Assembly: GCA_947496375.1 (NCBI GenBank)
Contig: CANMCY010000010.1
Span: forward strand, 16,162 to 80,161
DNA: 64,000 nt
Direction: 5' to 3'
Origin: Flavobacteriales bacterium
GTDB lineage: Bacteria > Bacteroidota > Bacteroidia > NS11-12g > UBA955
The notes under the pieces are model-generated. The model made no database searches. It was not told where the DNA came from and saw nothing but the letters and a program-made list of their open reading frames with translations. This document shows, piece after piece, positions 34,720-42,787 of the stretch. A program made the position numbers and the translations under genes. Within the stretch, counting starts at the first letter, position 1; every line of letters starts with the position of its first letter.

Positions 34720-37700
34720 ATGACGCAAGAAACTACCGTAAACACCAAAGGCCTCGAATTCAGGAGGCAAAACACCGTTGAGGGTGTAAGTCCCTTCGAC
34801 CAATTCACCTACGACCACCGCACCTCGGTCATTAAAAAGCCCGATGGCAGTGTGGTATTCGAATTAAAAAACGTAGAAGTTCCGGCGGGGTGGAGTCAGG
34901 TAGCAACGGATATTCTTGCGCAAAAGTATTTCCGCAAAGCCGGAGTGCCTCAGCCCGATGGCAGTCTTGGCAGCGAAACCAGTGTGAAACAGGTGGTTCA
35001 CCGCTTGGCCAACTGCTGGAGACAGTGGGGTGAAAAATACAACTATTTTGCCTCTACCTCCGATGCACAGGTTTTCTATGAAGAGCTGGTGTACTCCATG
35101 CTCAACCAGGAATCTGCACCCAACAGCCCCCAGTGGTTCAACACCGGCCTGTACAGCAGCTACGCTATTGCCGGAAAGCCACAAGGTCACTACTATGTAG
35201 ATCCCGAAACCGAAAAGCTCATGAAGAGCACTTCGGCATACGAACGCCCCCAGCCCCACGCCTGTTTTATCCTTTCTGTAGATGATGATTTGGTAAACGA
35301 AGGCGGTATCATGGATCTGTGGGTGCGTGAAGCCCGTATCTTCAAATACGGTTCCGGTGTGGGTACCAACTTTAGCCGCATCCGCGGTGCCGGTGAAAAA
35401 CTCTCCGGTGGCGGTACCAGCAGCGGTCTGCTCAGCTTCCTCAAAATTGGTGACCGCGCCGCAGGTGCCATCAAAAGCGGTGGTACCACCCGCCGTGCCG
35501 CTAAAATGGTGTGTCTGGACCTTGACCACCCCGAAGCCATGGAGTTCATCCAGTGGAAAAAAGACGAAGAACGCAAAGTATCTGCCCTGATTGACGCCGG
35601 CTACAGCAACGACTACGAAGGCGATGCTTATGCTACGGTTTCCGGACAGAACAGCAACAACTCCATCCGCATACCCAACCGCTTCTTCGAAAAACTGAAA
35701 AACAACGAAGACTGGGAATTTACCGCCCGCAGCAACGGTAAGGTAATGAAAACCATGCCCTCAACCCAGGTTTGGGATGCCATCGGCTCTGCCGCTTGGG
35801 CCTGCGCTGATCCCGGTGTGCAGTATGACGATACCATCAACGAATGGCATACCTGCCCCGAAGGAGGCCGCATCAACGCCAGTAACCCCTGCAGCGAATA
35901 CATGTTCCTGGACAATACCGCCTGCAACCTGGCTTCGCTTAACCTGCGTAAATTCTTCAATGAAGACAGCCGCGAGTTTAACGTTAACTCTTTTGAATAC
36001 GCCGCCCGACTGTGGACTACCGTACTGGAAATCTCCGTACTCATGGCACAGTTCCCCAGCAAGGAAGTGGCACAGCTTAGCTACGACTACCGTACACTGG
36101 GTCTGGGTTACGCCAACCTCGGCAGCATGCTGATGTGTGCCGGCATTCCTTATGACAGTAAAGAAGCCACCGCCATCTGCAGTGCTATCACGGCCATCCT
36201 CACTGGCGTTTCCTACGCTACCAGCGCTGAAATGGCTGCTGTAAAAGGTCCTTTCCGTATGTACGAGAAAAACAAGAAGCACATGCTTCGCGTTATCCGT
36301 AACCATCGCTACGCGGCCTACAACACACCCCTGGCCTTCGAAAACCTGGGCATCAAACCGGTGTGCATCGATGAAAAGTTCTGCCCCGATTACCTGCTGA
36401 AGTCTGCTTGCAGCGCTTGGGACAAAGCCCTGCAGTGGGGTGAAAAATATGGCTTCCGCAATGCGCAGGCCACCGTTATCGCGCCCACAGGCACCATCGG
36501 TCTGCTCATGGATTGCGATACCACCGGTATCGAGCCCGATTTTGCCCTGGTGAAATACAAAAAACTCTCCGGTGGCGGTTACTTCAAAATCGTAAACAAC
36601 ACCGTTCCCATTGCCCTCAAAAACCTGGGATACAGCCCCGAGGAGGTGGATGCCATCGTGAACTATGCCAAAGGTTACCAGACCTTCGTAGGCGCCCCCG
36701 GCATCAACCACGAAACCCTGAAAGCCAAAGGTTTCAACGATGCAGACCTGCAAAAGCTGGAAGCAGAAGCCCCCATGGCATTCGAAATCGGGTTCGTGTT
36801 CAACAAATACTCACTCGGTGAAGATACCCTGCAGCGCATCGGTTTCACCCCCGAACAATACGACAACCCCCGCTTCAACATGCTGGAAGCCCTGGGCTTC
36901 ACCCGCGATGAAATCCGTGCCTGCAACGATTACGTAACCGGTACCATGACCATCGAAGGTGCACCCCACCTGAAGGATGAGCACTACGATGTGTTTGACT
37001 GCGCCAACAAGTGCGGAAACATCGGACAGCGCTATATTCATCCGTTTGCACACATTCGCATGATGTCTGCTGCACAGCCCTTTATCTCAGGCGCTATCAG
37101 CAAAACCATCAACCTGCCTAACGAAGCCAACGAGCAAGACATTAAAGATTGCTACGAACTGAGCTGGCAGCTGGGTCTGAAAGCGAACGCCCTTTACCGC
37201 GACGGTTGCAAACTGAGCCAGCCCCTCAGCAACAAGTCTGAAACCAGCGAAAGCGAAGACAAGGAAAAAGCAGAAGCATCCTCTGATGCAGTACCAGCGG
37301 CCGAAACCAAGGTTATCCGCTATGCCGAAGAGCTGACCCCTGAAATCGTACTGGAAGCCGCTAAGCGCATCCTGAACGAGAGTCCCGATACCAAGTTCAA
37401 ACGTCAGCTCTCCAATATCGTGGAGAAGAAGCGTCTGCCCAACAAACGTAAGGGCTTTACCCAAAAGGGTAAGGTTGGCGGACAAACCATCTTCGTGCGC
37501 ACCGGCGACTACGACGACGGAACCTTGGGTGAAATCTTCATCGACATGCACAAGGAAGGTGCCAGCTTCCGCTCACTGATGAACTGTTTCAGCATTGCCA
37601 TCTCCGTGGGTCTGCAGTATGGTGTGCCTTTGGAAGAGTTTGTAGACAAGTTTGCCTTCACCCGCTTCGAACCCAGTGGCATGGTAGAAGGTCACCCCAA

Positions 37701-38043
37701 CATCAAAAACTCAACCTCTATTGTTGACTATATCTTCCGCCTGCTTGGCTATGAATACCTGGGCCGAGAAGACCTGGTGCAGGTGAAACCCAGCGCATAC
37801 ACCAGCAACGATGCTGCCGAAGCACCGGTTGTCAGTGAGTTTGTACCCATGTTCACCCCCGAGCCCATGCCCACTGAAAGTGCGGCCATGCTGGAAACCG
37901 GCGGAGGCGTGAAAAACATGCAGGATCACCTGCGTGAGGTACAGAGCGATGCACCCGCCTGCAACGTATGCGGTCACATCACCGTGCGCAGCGGCACATG
38001 CTACAAATGCCTTAACTGCGGCAACAGTCTGGGCTGCAGCTAA
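34720..38043 (+). CDS. nrdJ: Adenosylcobalamin-dependent ribonucleoside-diphosphate reductase (class II)
   Basis: The 1107-residue protein matches B12-dependent reductases. It has the [11 protein letters not shown] and [13 protein letters not shown] segments, [37 protein letters not shown], the [31 protein letters not shown] core and a C-terminal zinc-ribbon-like tail with four cysteine motifs ([14 protein letters not shown]). It makes deoxynucleotides using a cobalamin radical and needs no oxygen. A variable Glu/Ser/Ala-rich linker lies near residues 835-870. It has its own terminator. A vitamin B12 supply, by uptake or synthesis, is implied. Confidence 0.95.
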   Translation: MTQETTVNTKGLEFRRQNTVEGVSPFDQFTYDHRTSVIKKPDGSVVFELKNVEVPAGWSQVATDILAQKYFRKAGVPQPDGSLGSETSVKQVVHRLANCWRQWGEKYNYFASTSDAQVFYEELVYSMLNQESAPNSPQWFNTGLYSSYAIAGKPQGHYYVDPETEKLMKSTSAYERPQPHACFILSVDDDLVNEGGIMDLWVREARIFKYGSGVGTNFSRIRGAGEKLSGGGTSSGLLSFLKIGDRAAGAIKSGGTTRRAAKMVCLDLDHPEAMEFIQWKKDEERKVSALIDAGYSNDYEGDAYATVSGQNSNNSIRIPNRFFEKLKNNEDWEFTARSNGKVMKTMPSTQVWDAIGSAAWACADPGVQYDDTINEWHTCPEGGRINASNPCSEYMFLDNTACNLASLNLRKFFNEDSREFNVNSFEYAARLWTTVLEISVLMAQFPSKEVAQLSYDYRTLGLGYANLGSMLMCAGIPYDSKEATAICSAITAILTGVSYATSAEMAAVKGPFRMYEKNKKHMLRVIRNHRYAAYNTPLAFENLGIKPVCIDEKFCPDYLLKSACSAWDKALQWGEKYGFRNAQATVIAPTGTIGLLMDCDTTGIEPDFALVKYKKLSGGGYFKIVNNTVPIALKNLGYSPEEVDAIVNYAKGYQTFVGAPGINHETLKAKGFNDADLQKLEAEAPMAFEIGFVFNKYSLGEDTLQRIGFTPEQYDNPRFNMLEALGFTRDEIRACNDYVTGTMTIEGAPHLKDEHYDVFDCANKCGNIGQRYIHPFAHIRMMSAAQPFISGAISKTINLPNEANEQDIKDCYELSWQLGLKANALYRDGCKLSQPLSNKSETSESEDKEKAEASSDAVPAAETKVIRYAEELTPEIVLEAAKRILNESPDTKFKRQLSNIVEKKRLPNKRKGFTQKGKVGGQTIFVRTGDYDDGTLGEIFIDMHKEGASFRSLMNCFSIAISVGLQYGVPLEEFVDKFAFTRFEPSGMVEGHPNIKNSTSIVDYIFRLLGYEYLGREDLVQVKPSAYTSNDAAEAPVVSEFVPMFTPEPMPTESAAMLETGGGVKNMQDHLREVQSDAPACNVCGHITVRSGTCYKCLNCGNSLGCS

Positions 38044-38064
38044 GCGAATTAATTAGAACCAATA

Positions 38065-38103
38065 GAAAAGGGAAGCTGAATGGCTTCCCTTTTTTTGTGG
38101 GGT
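38065..38103 (+). terminator. nrdJ terminator, first copy of a 39-bp direct repeat
   Basis: AAGGGAAGC and GCTTCCCTT form a stem followed by seven T. The whole 39 bases recur without a mismatch at 38871-38909, after the toxin-antitoxin genes. Confidence 0.92.
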
Positions 38104-38181
38104 GATAAAACTTGCAATGGTTGTCTAAGATACCATTCACTCAGCAGCTAGAATCATATTGGGATTTTATTCTATTTTTTG

Positions 38182-38211
38182 TTGCACTTTAGTATAACTT
38201 TATTAACTTTG
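38182..38211 (+). promoter_or_regulatory. Promoter of the toxin-antitoxin module
   Basis: TTG (38182-38184), a 19-base spacer and TAACTTTG (38204-38211) match the Bacteroidota consensus. A second, weaker box TAACTTTA lies at 38195-38202. The toxin ATG at 38216 is only four bases past the stronger box, so a transcript from it would have almost no leader. Confidence 0.6.
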
Positions 38212-38215
38212 TAAT

Positions 38216-38563
38216 ATGGAAAACAAAAAGTAGTATCGAAAGATCGTTTTTTACAAAAATCACTTTCAAGACTTCTTTTCAAAACAGAACAAAAAAGTAA
38301 AAGCAAAAATTATATGGACATTTGAACTAATTGAAGATTTACCCAGAATTCCTGAGACATACTTGAAACATATTGAAAACACAGAGGGTCTTTATGAAAT
38401 CAGGGTTCAGCAAGCCAGCAATATTTACAGAATATTTTGTTTTTTTGATCAAGGGAATTGGGTAGTAATTATGAATGGATTTCAAAAGAAAACACAAAAA
38501 ACACCGAAAAAAGAAATAGAAATAGCGCTCAAGATTAAGGAGGAATACAACAATGAAAAATAA
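38216..38563 (+). pseudogene. RelE/HigB-family toxin with amber stop at codon 6
   Basis: From ATG 38216 the frame reads MENKK, then TAG (38231-38233), and then stays open to 38563. The remainder carries the HigB/RelE-like pattern of Bacteroidota toxins: IVFYKNHFQDFF, LPRIPETYLKHIENTEGLYEIRV, NIYRIFCFFDQG, MNGFQKKTQKTPKKEIEIAL. The family cleaves mRNA on the ribosome. Without readthrough, the only later start is a TTG at 38363, which would lose the first half. The toxin is therefore probably inactive, while the antitoxin is intact. A sequencing error or amber suppression are the alternatives. Confidence 0.8.
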
Positions 38564-38852
38564 AAATTTGCTGACACTGGAAGAATTGAAAGAATTGAAT
38601 TACGGTAAACGGGGCACCTCAATGCGAGAAGAGCTGGAGGCTGGCTATGATGCCTTTAAGATTGGAGCGCTAATCCATGATACCCGCATAGAATTGGGAA
38701 TGACACAGGAAGAGTTGGCCAATAAGGTGGGCACAACAAAATCTTATATTTCCAAAATTGAAAATAACATCAAAGAGGCACGGCTATCAACCATTCAAAA
38801 AATCATTGAACTTGGTTTCGGCGGACGCCTGGAACTGAATATCAAACTTTGA
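38553..38852 (+). CDS. HigA-like XRE-family antitoxin
   Basis: The 99-residue protein has an N-terminal extension (LTLEELKELNYGKRGTSMREE) and a Cro/C1-type helix-turn-helix (IELGMTQEELANKVGTTKSYISKIE). It would neutralise the upstream toxin and repress the module. Its start overlaps the toxin end by 11 bases and has an unusually clear Shine-Dalgarno, AAGGAGG (38537-38543), nine bases before the ATG. It can therefore be translated even if toxin translation stops early. Confidence 0.9.
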   Translation: MKNKNLLTLEELKELNYGKRGTSMREELEAGYDAFKIGALIHDTRIELGMTQEELANKVGTTKSYISKIENNIKEARLSTIQKIIELGFGGRLELNIKL

Positions 38853-38870
38853 TATAACCTTTAAAACGTC

Positions 38871-38909
38871 GAAAAGGGAAGCTGAATGGCTTCCCTTTTT
38901 TTGTGGGGT
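38871..38909 (+). terminator. Terminator after toxin-antitoxin module, second copy of 39-bp repeat
   Basis: Perfect copy of 38065-38103 with the same nine-pair stem and seven T. It ends the antitoxin transcript. The 767 bases between the two copies hold just the toxin-antitoxin module and its promoter. Confidence 0.92.
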
Positions 38910-39114
38910 TGTCATACGGTAGGCGTCCCCACCGACCGGCCCGCTTGTATAATACTTGAATCACTGAGACAGAAAAGAGGTTGGTGGAAACGCTAACCAT
39001 ACGAAGAAAATACAATTTGCTTTTTTAAGGCTGCATCCATGAAAATTCGTTTCTTGCATTGTATGTTTGTGATACTTACCTCATCATCAATTGAGCGTAT
39101 AATTGTATCAACCC

Positions 39115-39435
39115 ATGAAAGAAATAATTGAAAAACTGATTGAATTCAGAAACGACAGAGATTGGGAACAATTTCATAATCCCAAAGATCTTGCCTTAGC
39201 CATCAATGTTGAAGCAGGGGAATTGCTAGAATTATTTCTTTGGAAAAATCCATCTGAAGCCAATGTAGATAAAGTAAAAGAGGAACTAGCTGATGTTTTT
39301 GCGTTTGCCTTTTTGTTAGCAGAAAAGTACAACTTTGATGTAAAAGAAATTGTGCTGGAAAAAATCAATAAAAACGGTGAGAAATATCCGGTAGAGAAAG
39401 CCAAAGGTACTGCTAAAAAGTATAATGAACTATAA
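39115..39435 (+). CDS. MazG-like nucleotide pyrophosphohydrolase
   Basis: The 106-residue all-helical protein has the MazG metal-binding pattern: EAGELLE (33-39) and EELAD (56-60), followed by a tail with GEKYPVEKAKGTAKKY. Family members hydrolyse nucleoside triphosphates (or dUTP-type substrates) to monophosphates and pyrophosphate. The ATG at 39115 is preferred over a TTG at 39103. It overlaps the following nuclease-helicase gene by 11 bases, so both are translated together and probably act in one process. Confidence 0.87.
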   Translation: MKEIIEKLIEFRNDRDWEQFHNPKDLALAINVEAGELLELFLWKNPSEANVDKVKEELADVFAFAFLLAEKYNFDVKEIVLEKINKNGEKYPVEKAKGTAKKYNEL

Positions 39436-41632
39436 CCAAGATTTTGAAATAAATAAAATTGAATTCAATAATTATGGATTGAGTTCTATTCAATCACATT
39501 ATTTTGTAAGTGATAACTGGCCTGTAGTTTATATTTTAAATGATAATGGTATAAGTCAAGCTTATGTTGGTGAAACCATTGATACTAATTCTCGAATTTT
39601 CACACATTTGCAAACACCAAGCAAAAGTCATTTACAAGAAGCTCACTTAATTTCGAGCAGAAAATTCAACAAATCGGTGACCCTAGATATTGAATCCAAT
39701 TTAATAAAATATTTACATGCCGATGGAAAATATAAATTATTAAATGGCAATTTAGGTTTGGTAAATCACTCCTATTATCAAAGAGATGAGTTTTATTGGG
39801 ATATGTTTAAAAATATATGGAATGGTCTTATAACTAAAGGAATTGCCCAACATAGTTTAGAACATATTTCAAATAGCGACTTGTTTAAGTATTCACCTTA
39901 TAAGACATTATCTACCGACCAAAGAAAGAATTTGATGTTAATAATTGACGCACTTCTATCTGAAAATAAAAAATCAATATTGGTAGAAGGGGGCGCAGGC
40001 ACAGGTAAAACCATACTTGCTATTTTTCTTTTTAAGTTAATGTTAACTTCTGATGAGGATTTTAATTATAGAGAATTCGGTGAATACGAAAAAGAATTTG
40101 TAGATAAGGTAAAACAATTAAAGATAAAGTTTCCCAATCCTAAAATGGGTTTGGTGATAGCAATGGGTTCTTTTCGAAAAACTATTAAAAAAGTTTTTCG
40201 AAACATTAATGGCTTAAATTCTAATCTTGTTATTGGCCCTTCAGATTTGGAATATGAATCATATGATATTCTTTTTGTGGATGAATCTCATCGTTTGAGA
40301 AAAAGAGTTAATCTTGGCCCGTACTTCGCCATTTATGACAGGGTTTGTAATGCCCTAAAACTAGACAAACTAAACACTTCAGAATTAGCTTGGACTCAAT
40401 TAAGGTCAAATAAAGTATTATATTTTTACGATGCTAAACAGTCTATAAAACCTTCTGATGTTGATGCTGTTGATTTTGAAAACTTAAAAAATGCATCTAA
40501 CTCTATAAATGTAAAATTACATTCACAGTTCAGAGTAAAAGGAGGCAATGGATTTGTTGATTTTGTAAATAATTTATTAGACAATAGTTTTAAGAATAAA
40601 GAATTCAAATACAACGACACCAATTATGACTTGCTTCTATTTGAGAATTTTTCTGATTTCGTTAATGAACTTAGAGAAAAGAACGAAAAACATCAACTTT
40701 CAAGATTCATAGCAGGTTATGCCTGGCCATGGATAAGTCAGAATGATCCTAATGCATATGATATTGAAATAGAAGATATAAAACTAAAATGGAATTCAAC
40801 TGCAATTGATTACATCAATTCTGATATTGATGCACAAGAAGTAGGTTGTATTCATACCACTCAAGGTTACGACCTCAATTATGCGGGAATAATTTTTGGT
40901 CCAGAAATTATATACAATCCAATATCAAAAGAAATTGAGATAGTAAAGGAAAATTATAAAGATAGAAATGGTACTGCAACAATAAGAGATAACGCAGTTC
41001 TTAAAGACTACATAATAAATATTTATAAAATTATTATGCTCAGAGGCATACTAGGTTGCTATATTTATGTGTGTGACGAAAATTTGCGAAATTATTTTAA
41101 AGAGCATATCTATTTATTTAAGGAAAACCAGAATCCAATTGTCGAGATTGCTGAGTCAAAAGAAATTCAGTTGATTCCATTTGAAAATAGTGTTCCGCTA
41201 TATTCCTTAAAAGTTGCTGCAGGTGAATTTAAATTCAATGACAGTATCCCTGAAGAAAAATTCATTGTAGTTCCTGATGGCGTAAAAATTACACAAGACC
41301 ATTTTGCGTGTAAAATAATTGGTAACTCTATGAACAAAATAGTACAAGATGGTCAAATAGCTTTGTTTAAAAGGCATACTGGTGGCAGTAGAAATGGCTT
41401 AATGGTCATTGCTGAATATTACGACCATCAAGATTTAGATTATGGTTCTTGTTATACATTCAAGGAATATTACAGTCAGAAAACTGGTAACGAGGAAAGT
41501 TGGCAACATGAAAAAATAATTCTTAAACCAAAGTCATTTGACGCTTCATATCAAGATATTGTAATTGACCAAAATGCAATTAATGAAAAGACTTTTAGTG
41601 TAATAGGAATATTTGACAGAGTAATTGAATAA
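39425..41632 (+). CDS. GIY-YIG nuclease / DUF2075 SF1 helicase / LexA-like S24 peptidase fusion
   Basis: Three domains are visible in 735 residues. A GIY-YIG-like nuclease spans about 33-115: VVYIL (34-38), YVGE (47-50), Arg57, His61, Glu90 and NGN (107-109). A DUF2075 (Schlafen group 3-like) helicase spans about 160-560: GGAGTGKT (189-196), FVDESHR (284-290), YDAKQS (335-340), SQFR (367-370), HTTQGYDLNYAG (477-488) and Arg540. A LexA/UmuD-like domain spans about 588-735: VAAGE with an Ala599-Gly600 bond as in LexA, Ser635 in GNSM and Lys680 in YTFKE. All catalytic positions look intact. I infer a DNA-processing enzyme controlled by self-cleavage. AT-rich and coupled to mazG. Confidence 0.85.
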   Translation: MNYNQDFEINKIEFNNYGLSSIQSHYFVSDNWPVVYILNDNGISQAYVGETIDTNSRIFTHLQTPSKSHLQEAHLISSRKFNKSVTLDIESNLIKYLHADGKYKLLNGNLGLVNHSYYQRDEFYWDMFKNIWNGLITKGIAQHSLEHISNSDLFKYSPYKTLSTDQRKNLMLIIDALLSENKKSILVEGGAGTGKTILAIFLFKLMLTSDEDFNYREFGEYEKEFVDKVKQLKIKFPNPKMGLVIAMGSFRKTIKKVFRNINGLNSNLVIGPSDLEYESYDILFVDESHRLRKRVNLGPYFAIYDRVCNALKLDKLNTSELAWTQLRSNKVLYFYDAKQSIKPSDVDAVDFENLKNASNSINVKLHSQFRVKGGNGFVDFVNNLLDNSFKNKEFKYNDTNYDLLLFENFSDFVNELREKNEKHQLSRFIAGYAWPWISQNDPNAYDIEIEDIKLKWNSTAIDYINSDIDAQEVGCIHTTQGYDLNYAGIIFGPEIIYNPISKEIEIVKENYKDRNGTATIRDNAVLKDYIINIYKIIMLRGILGCYIYVCDENLRNYFKEHIYLFKENQNPIVEIAESKEIQLIPFENSVPLYSLKVAAGEFKFNDSIPEEKFIVVPDGVKITQDHFACKIIGNSMNKIVQDGQIALFKRHTGGSRNGLMVIAEYYDHQDLDYGSCYTFKEYYSQKTGNEESWQHEKIILKPKSFDASYQDIVIDQNAINEKTFSVIGIFDRVIE

Positions 41633-41710
41633 AACATATTTCAGCCCATGCGGTAGTCACAAACTTTTAAACAGCAGTTGAAGGAGAGAGCTTACACACA
41701 AAACAATATA

Positions 41711-42164
41711 TGAATCGCAGATTATATAGATTAAATGACGACACTGATGGAATATAAACATGCCGATATTACACAGAAGATTATTGGGGCCTCTTTTGAG
41801 GTACACAAATTTTTAGGCAATGGTTTTCAAGAGGTAATTTATCAGAGGGCGTTGGCTTATGAAATGCGAACGGCAGGACTAGAATTTGCCCGGGAAATAG
41901 AACAGGAAATATTTTATAAAGAATTGCAAGAGCCCATTGGCACAAGGCGCGCCGATTTCGTGGTAGAGGGTAAAGTACTGGTTGAAATTAAAGCCGTCAT
42001 CCAACTGGAGGATGTACACATGGCGCAGGCACTGAATTATTTAAAAGCATACAAGCTAGAAGTAGGTTTACTCATCAATTTTGGCTCAAAAAGCATGGAG
42101 TTTAAACGACTCATTCTAACCCAACAATCAGCGAAATCCAACCATCCCTAAAATCTGCGATTCA
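41711..42164. repeat. 13-bp inverted repeats flanking the GxxExxY gene
   Basis: TGAATCGCAGATT (41711-41723) and its exact reverse complement (42152-42164) enclose the gene with 11 bases before the start and none after the stop. They may bound a mobile cassette or be a paired hairpin. Confidence 0.6.
41735..42151 (+). CDS. GxxExxY protein (PD-(D/E)XK-like nuclease fold)
   Basis: The 138-residue protein has the family motif GFQEVIY (Gly30, Glu33, Tyr36). A nuclease-like site follows with Asp74 in RRADFVV and Glu84-x-Lys86 in LVEIKAV, then an HMAQALNYLKAYKLEVGLLINFG segment. The fold relates to PD-(D/E)XK nucleases, but no activity is established. It sits in the accessory island. Confidence 0.9.
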   Translation: MTTLMEYKHADITQKIIGASFEVHKFLGNGFQEVIYQRALAYEMRTAGLEFAREIEQEIFYKELQEPIGTRRADFVVEGKVLVEIKAVIQLEDVHMAQALNYLKAYKLEVGLLINFGSKSMEFKRLILTQQSAKSNHP

Positions 42165-42227
42165 GACAAGGGAATAGTCCACGCTTACCACCAACAATAA
42201 TATTTAGCCAGATCGCTAACTACAAAG

Positions 42228-42248
42228 CTCAATCCAAATTCACGCCCA
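42228..42248. repeat. 21-bp direct repeat of the fadL 3' end
   Basis: These 21 bases occur again at 42787-42807, where they encode the last residues of the FadL-like porin. Read on the minus strand here they give LTFTMGVNLD and stop, against LTFTLGVNLD and stop in the porin. Similarity continues weakly upstream, so this looks like the diverged tail of a second porin copy. Confidence 0.65.
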
Positions 42249-42276
42249 TAGTAAAGGTTAAAACTCCTTTCCCGAT

Positions 42277-42609
42277 ATGCAAGGTTTTTCTCCCAGAAAC
42301 CTCAAGTATATGCGAAAATTTGCCGAGGCCTGGCCTCAAATAGCATTAGTGCAACGCAGCGTTGCACTAATTCCGTGGAGAAGCAATATTACCCTTCTGG
42401 ACAAACTAAAAGACCCTGAATTAAGACTTTGGTATGCACAAAAGACTATCGAGAACGGGTTTGGAAAGGATATGCTGGTATTTCAAATTGAATCTCAACT
42501 GCATCTAAGGCAAGGTTCAGCAGTGCAAAATTTTGAAAAATCACTCCCTCCCTCCGAATCAGATTTTGCCAATCAAATATTTAAAGACCCTTATGTATTC
42601 GATGTTTAA
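42277..42609 (+). pseudogene. YhcG/DUF1016 nuclease fragment
   Basis: The 110 residues match the middle of DUF1016-family proteins: FSPRNLKYMRKFAEAWP, VQRSVALIPWRSNITLLDKL, LRLWYAQKTIENGFGKDMLVFQIESQL and an ending at KDPYVFDV. The family has an N-terminal helical domain before this point and a PD-(D/E)XK nuclease domain after it; both are missing. The flanks show no continuing frame. It is best read as a decayed piece of a nuclease often carried in restriction or defence loci. Confidence 0.75.
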
Positions 42610-42679
42610 GCTATCCCCCCCCAAGTTGCCGCTCATGCCACGGCATTAGTGATTGCTGAGTACGTCAACCACACGGCCT

Positions 42680-42705
42680 AAAAAGAAACGCTCCTTTCGG
42701 AGCGT
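42680..42705 (-). terminator. Terminator of the FadL-like porin gene
   Basis: On the minus strand ACGCTCC, loop GAAA, GGAGCGT (42705-42688) is followed by a T-rich run (TTCTTTTT), 83 bases past the porin stop. Confidence 0.75.
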
Positions 42706-42787
42706 CGGTCCGGGGATGCTATCTCCGGAGATGTTAAGAGTTCAAATATACAGTATTTTTAAAACTTAACTACGTTCCCATATCCCC

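Noticed and set aside
35761..36753. 330-codon minus-strand frame inside nrdJ
   Set aside because: It lies wholly antisense to a strongly conserved reductase gene and has no family motif; high-GC third positions keep the opposite frame open.
42345..42371. 27-base inverted repeat with one-base spacer inside the YhcG fragment
   Set aside because: The encoded residues (LVQRSVALI) align with the normal family sequence, so the repeat is probably coincidental and not an insertion.
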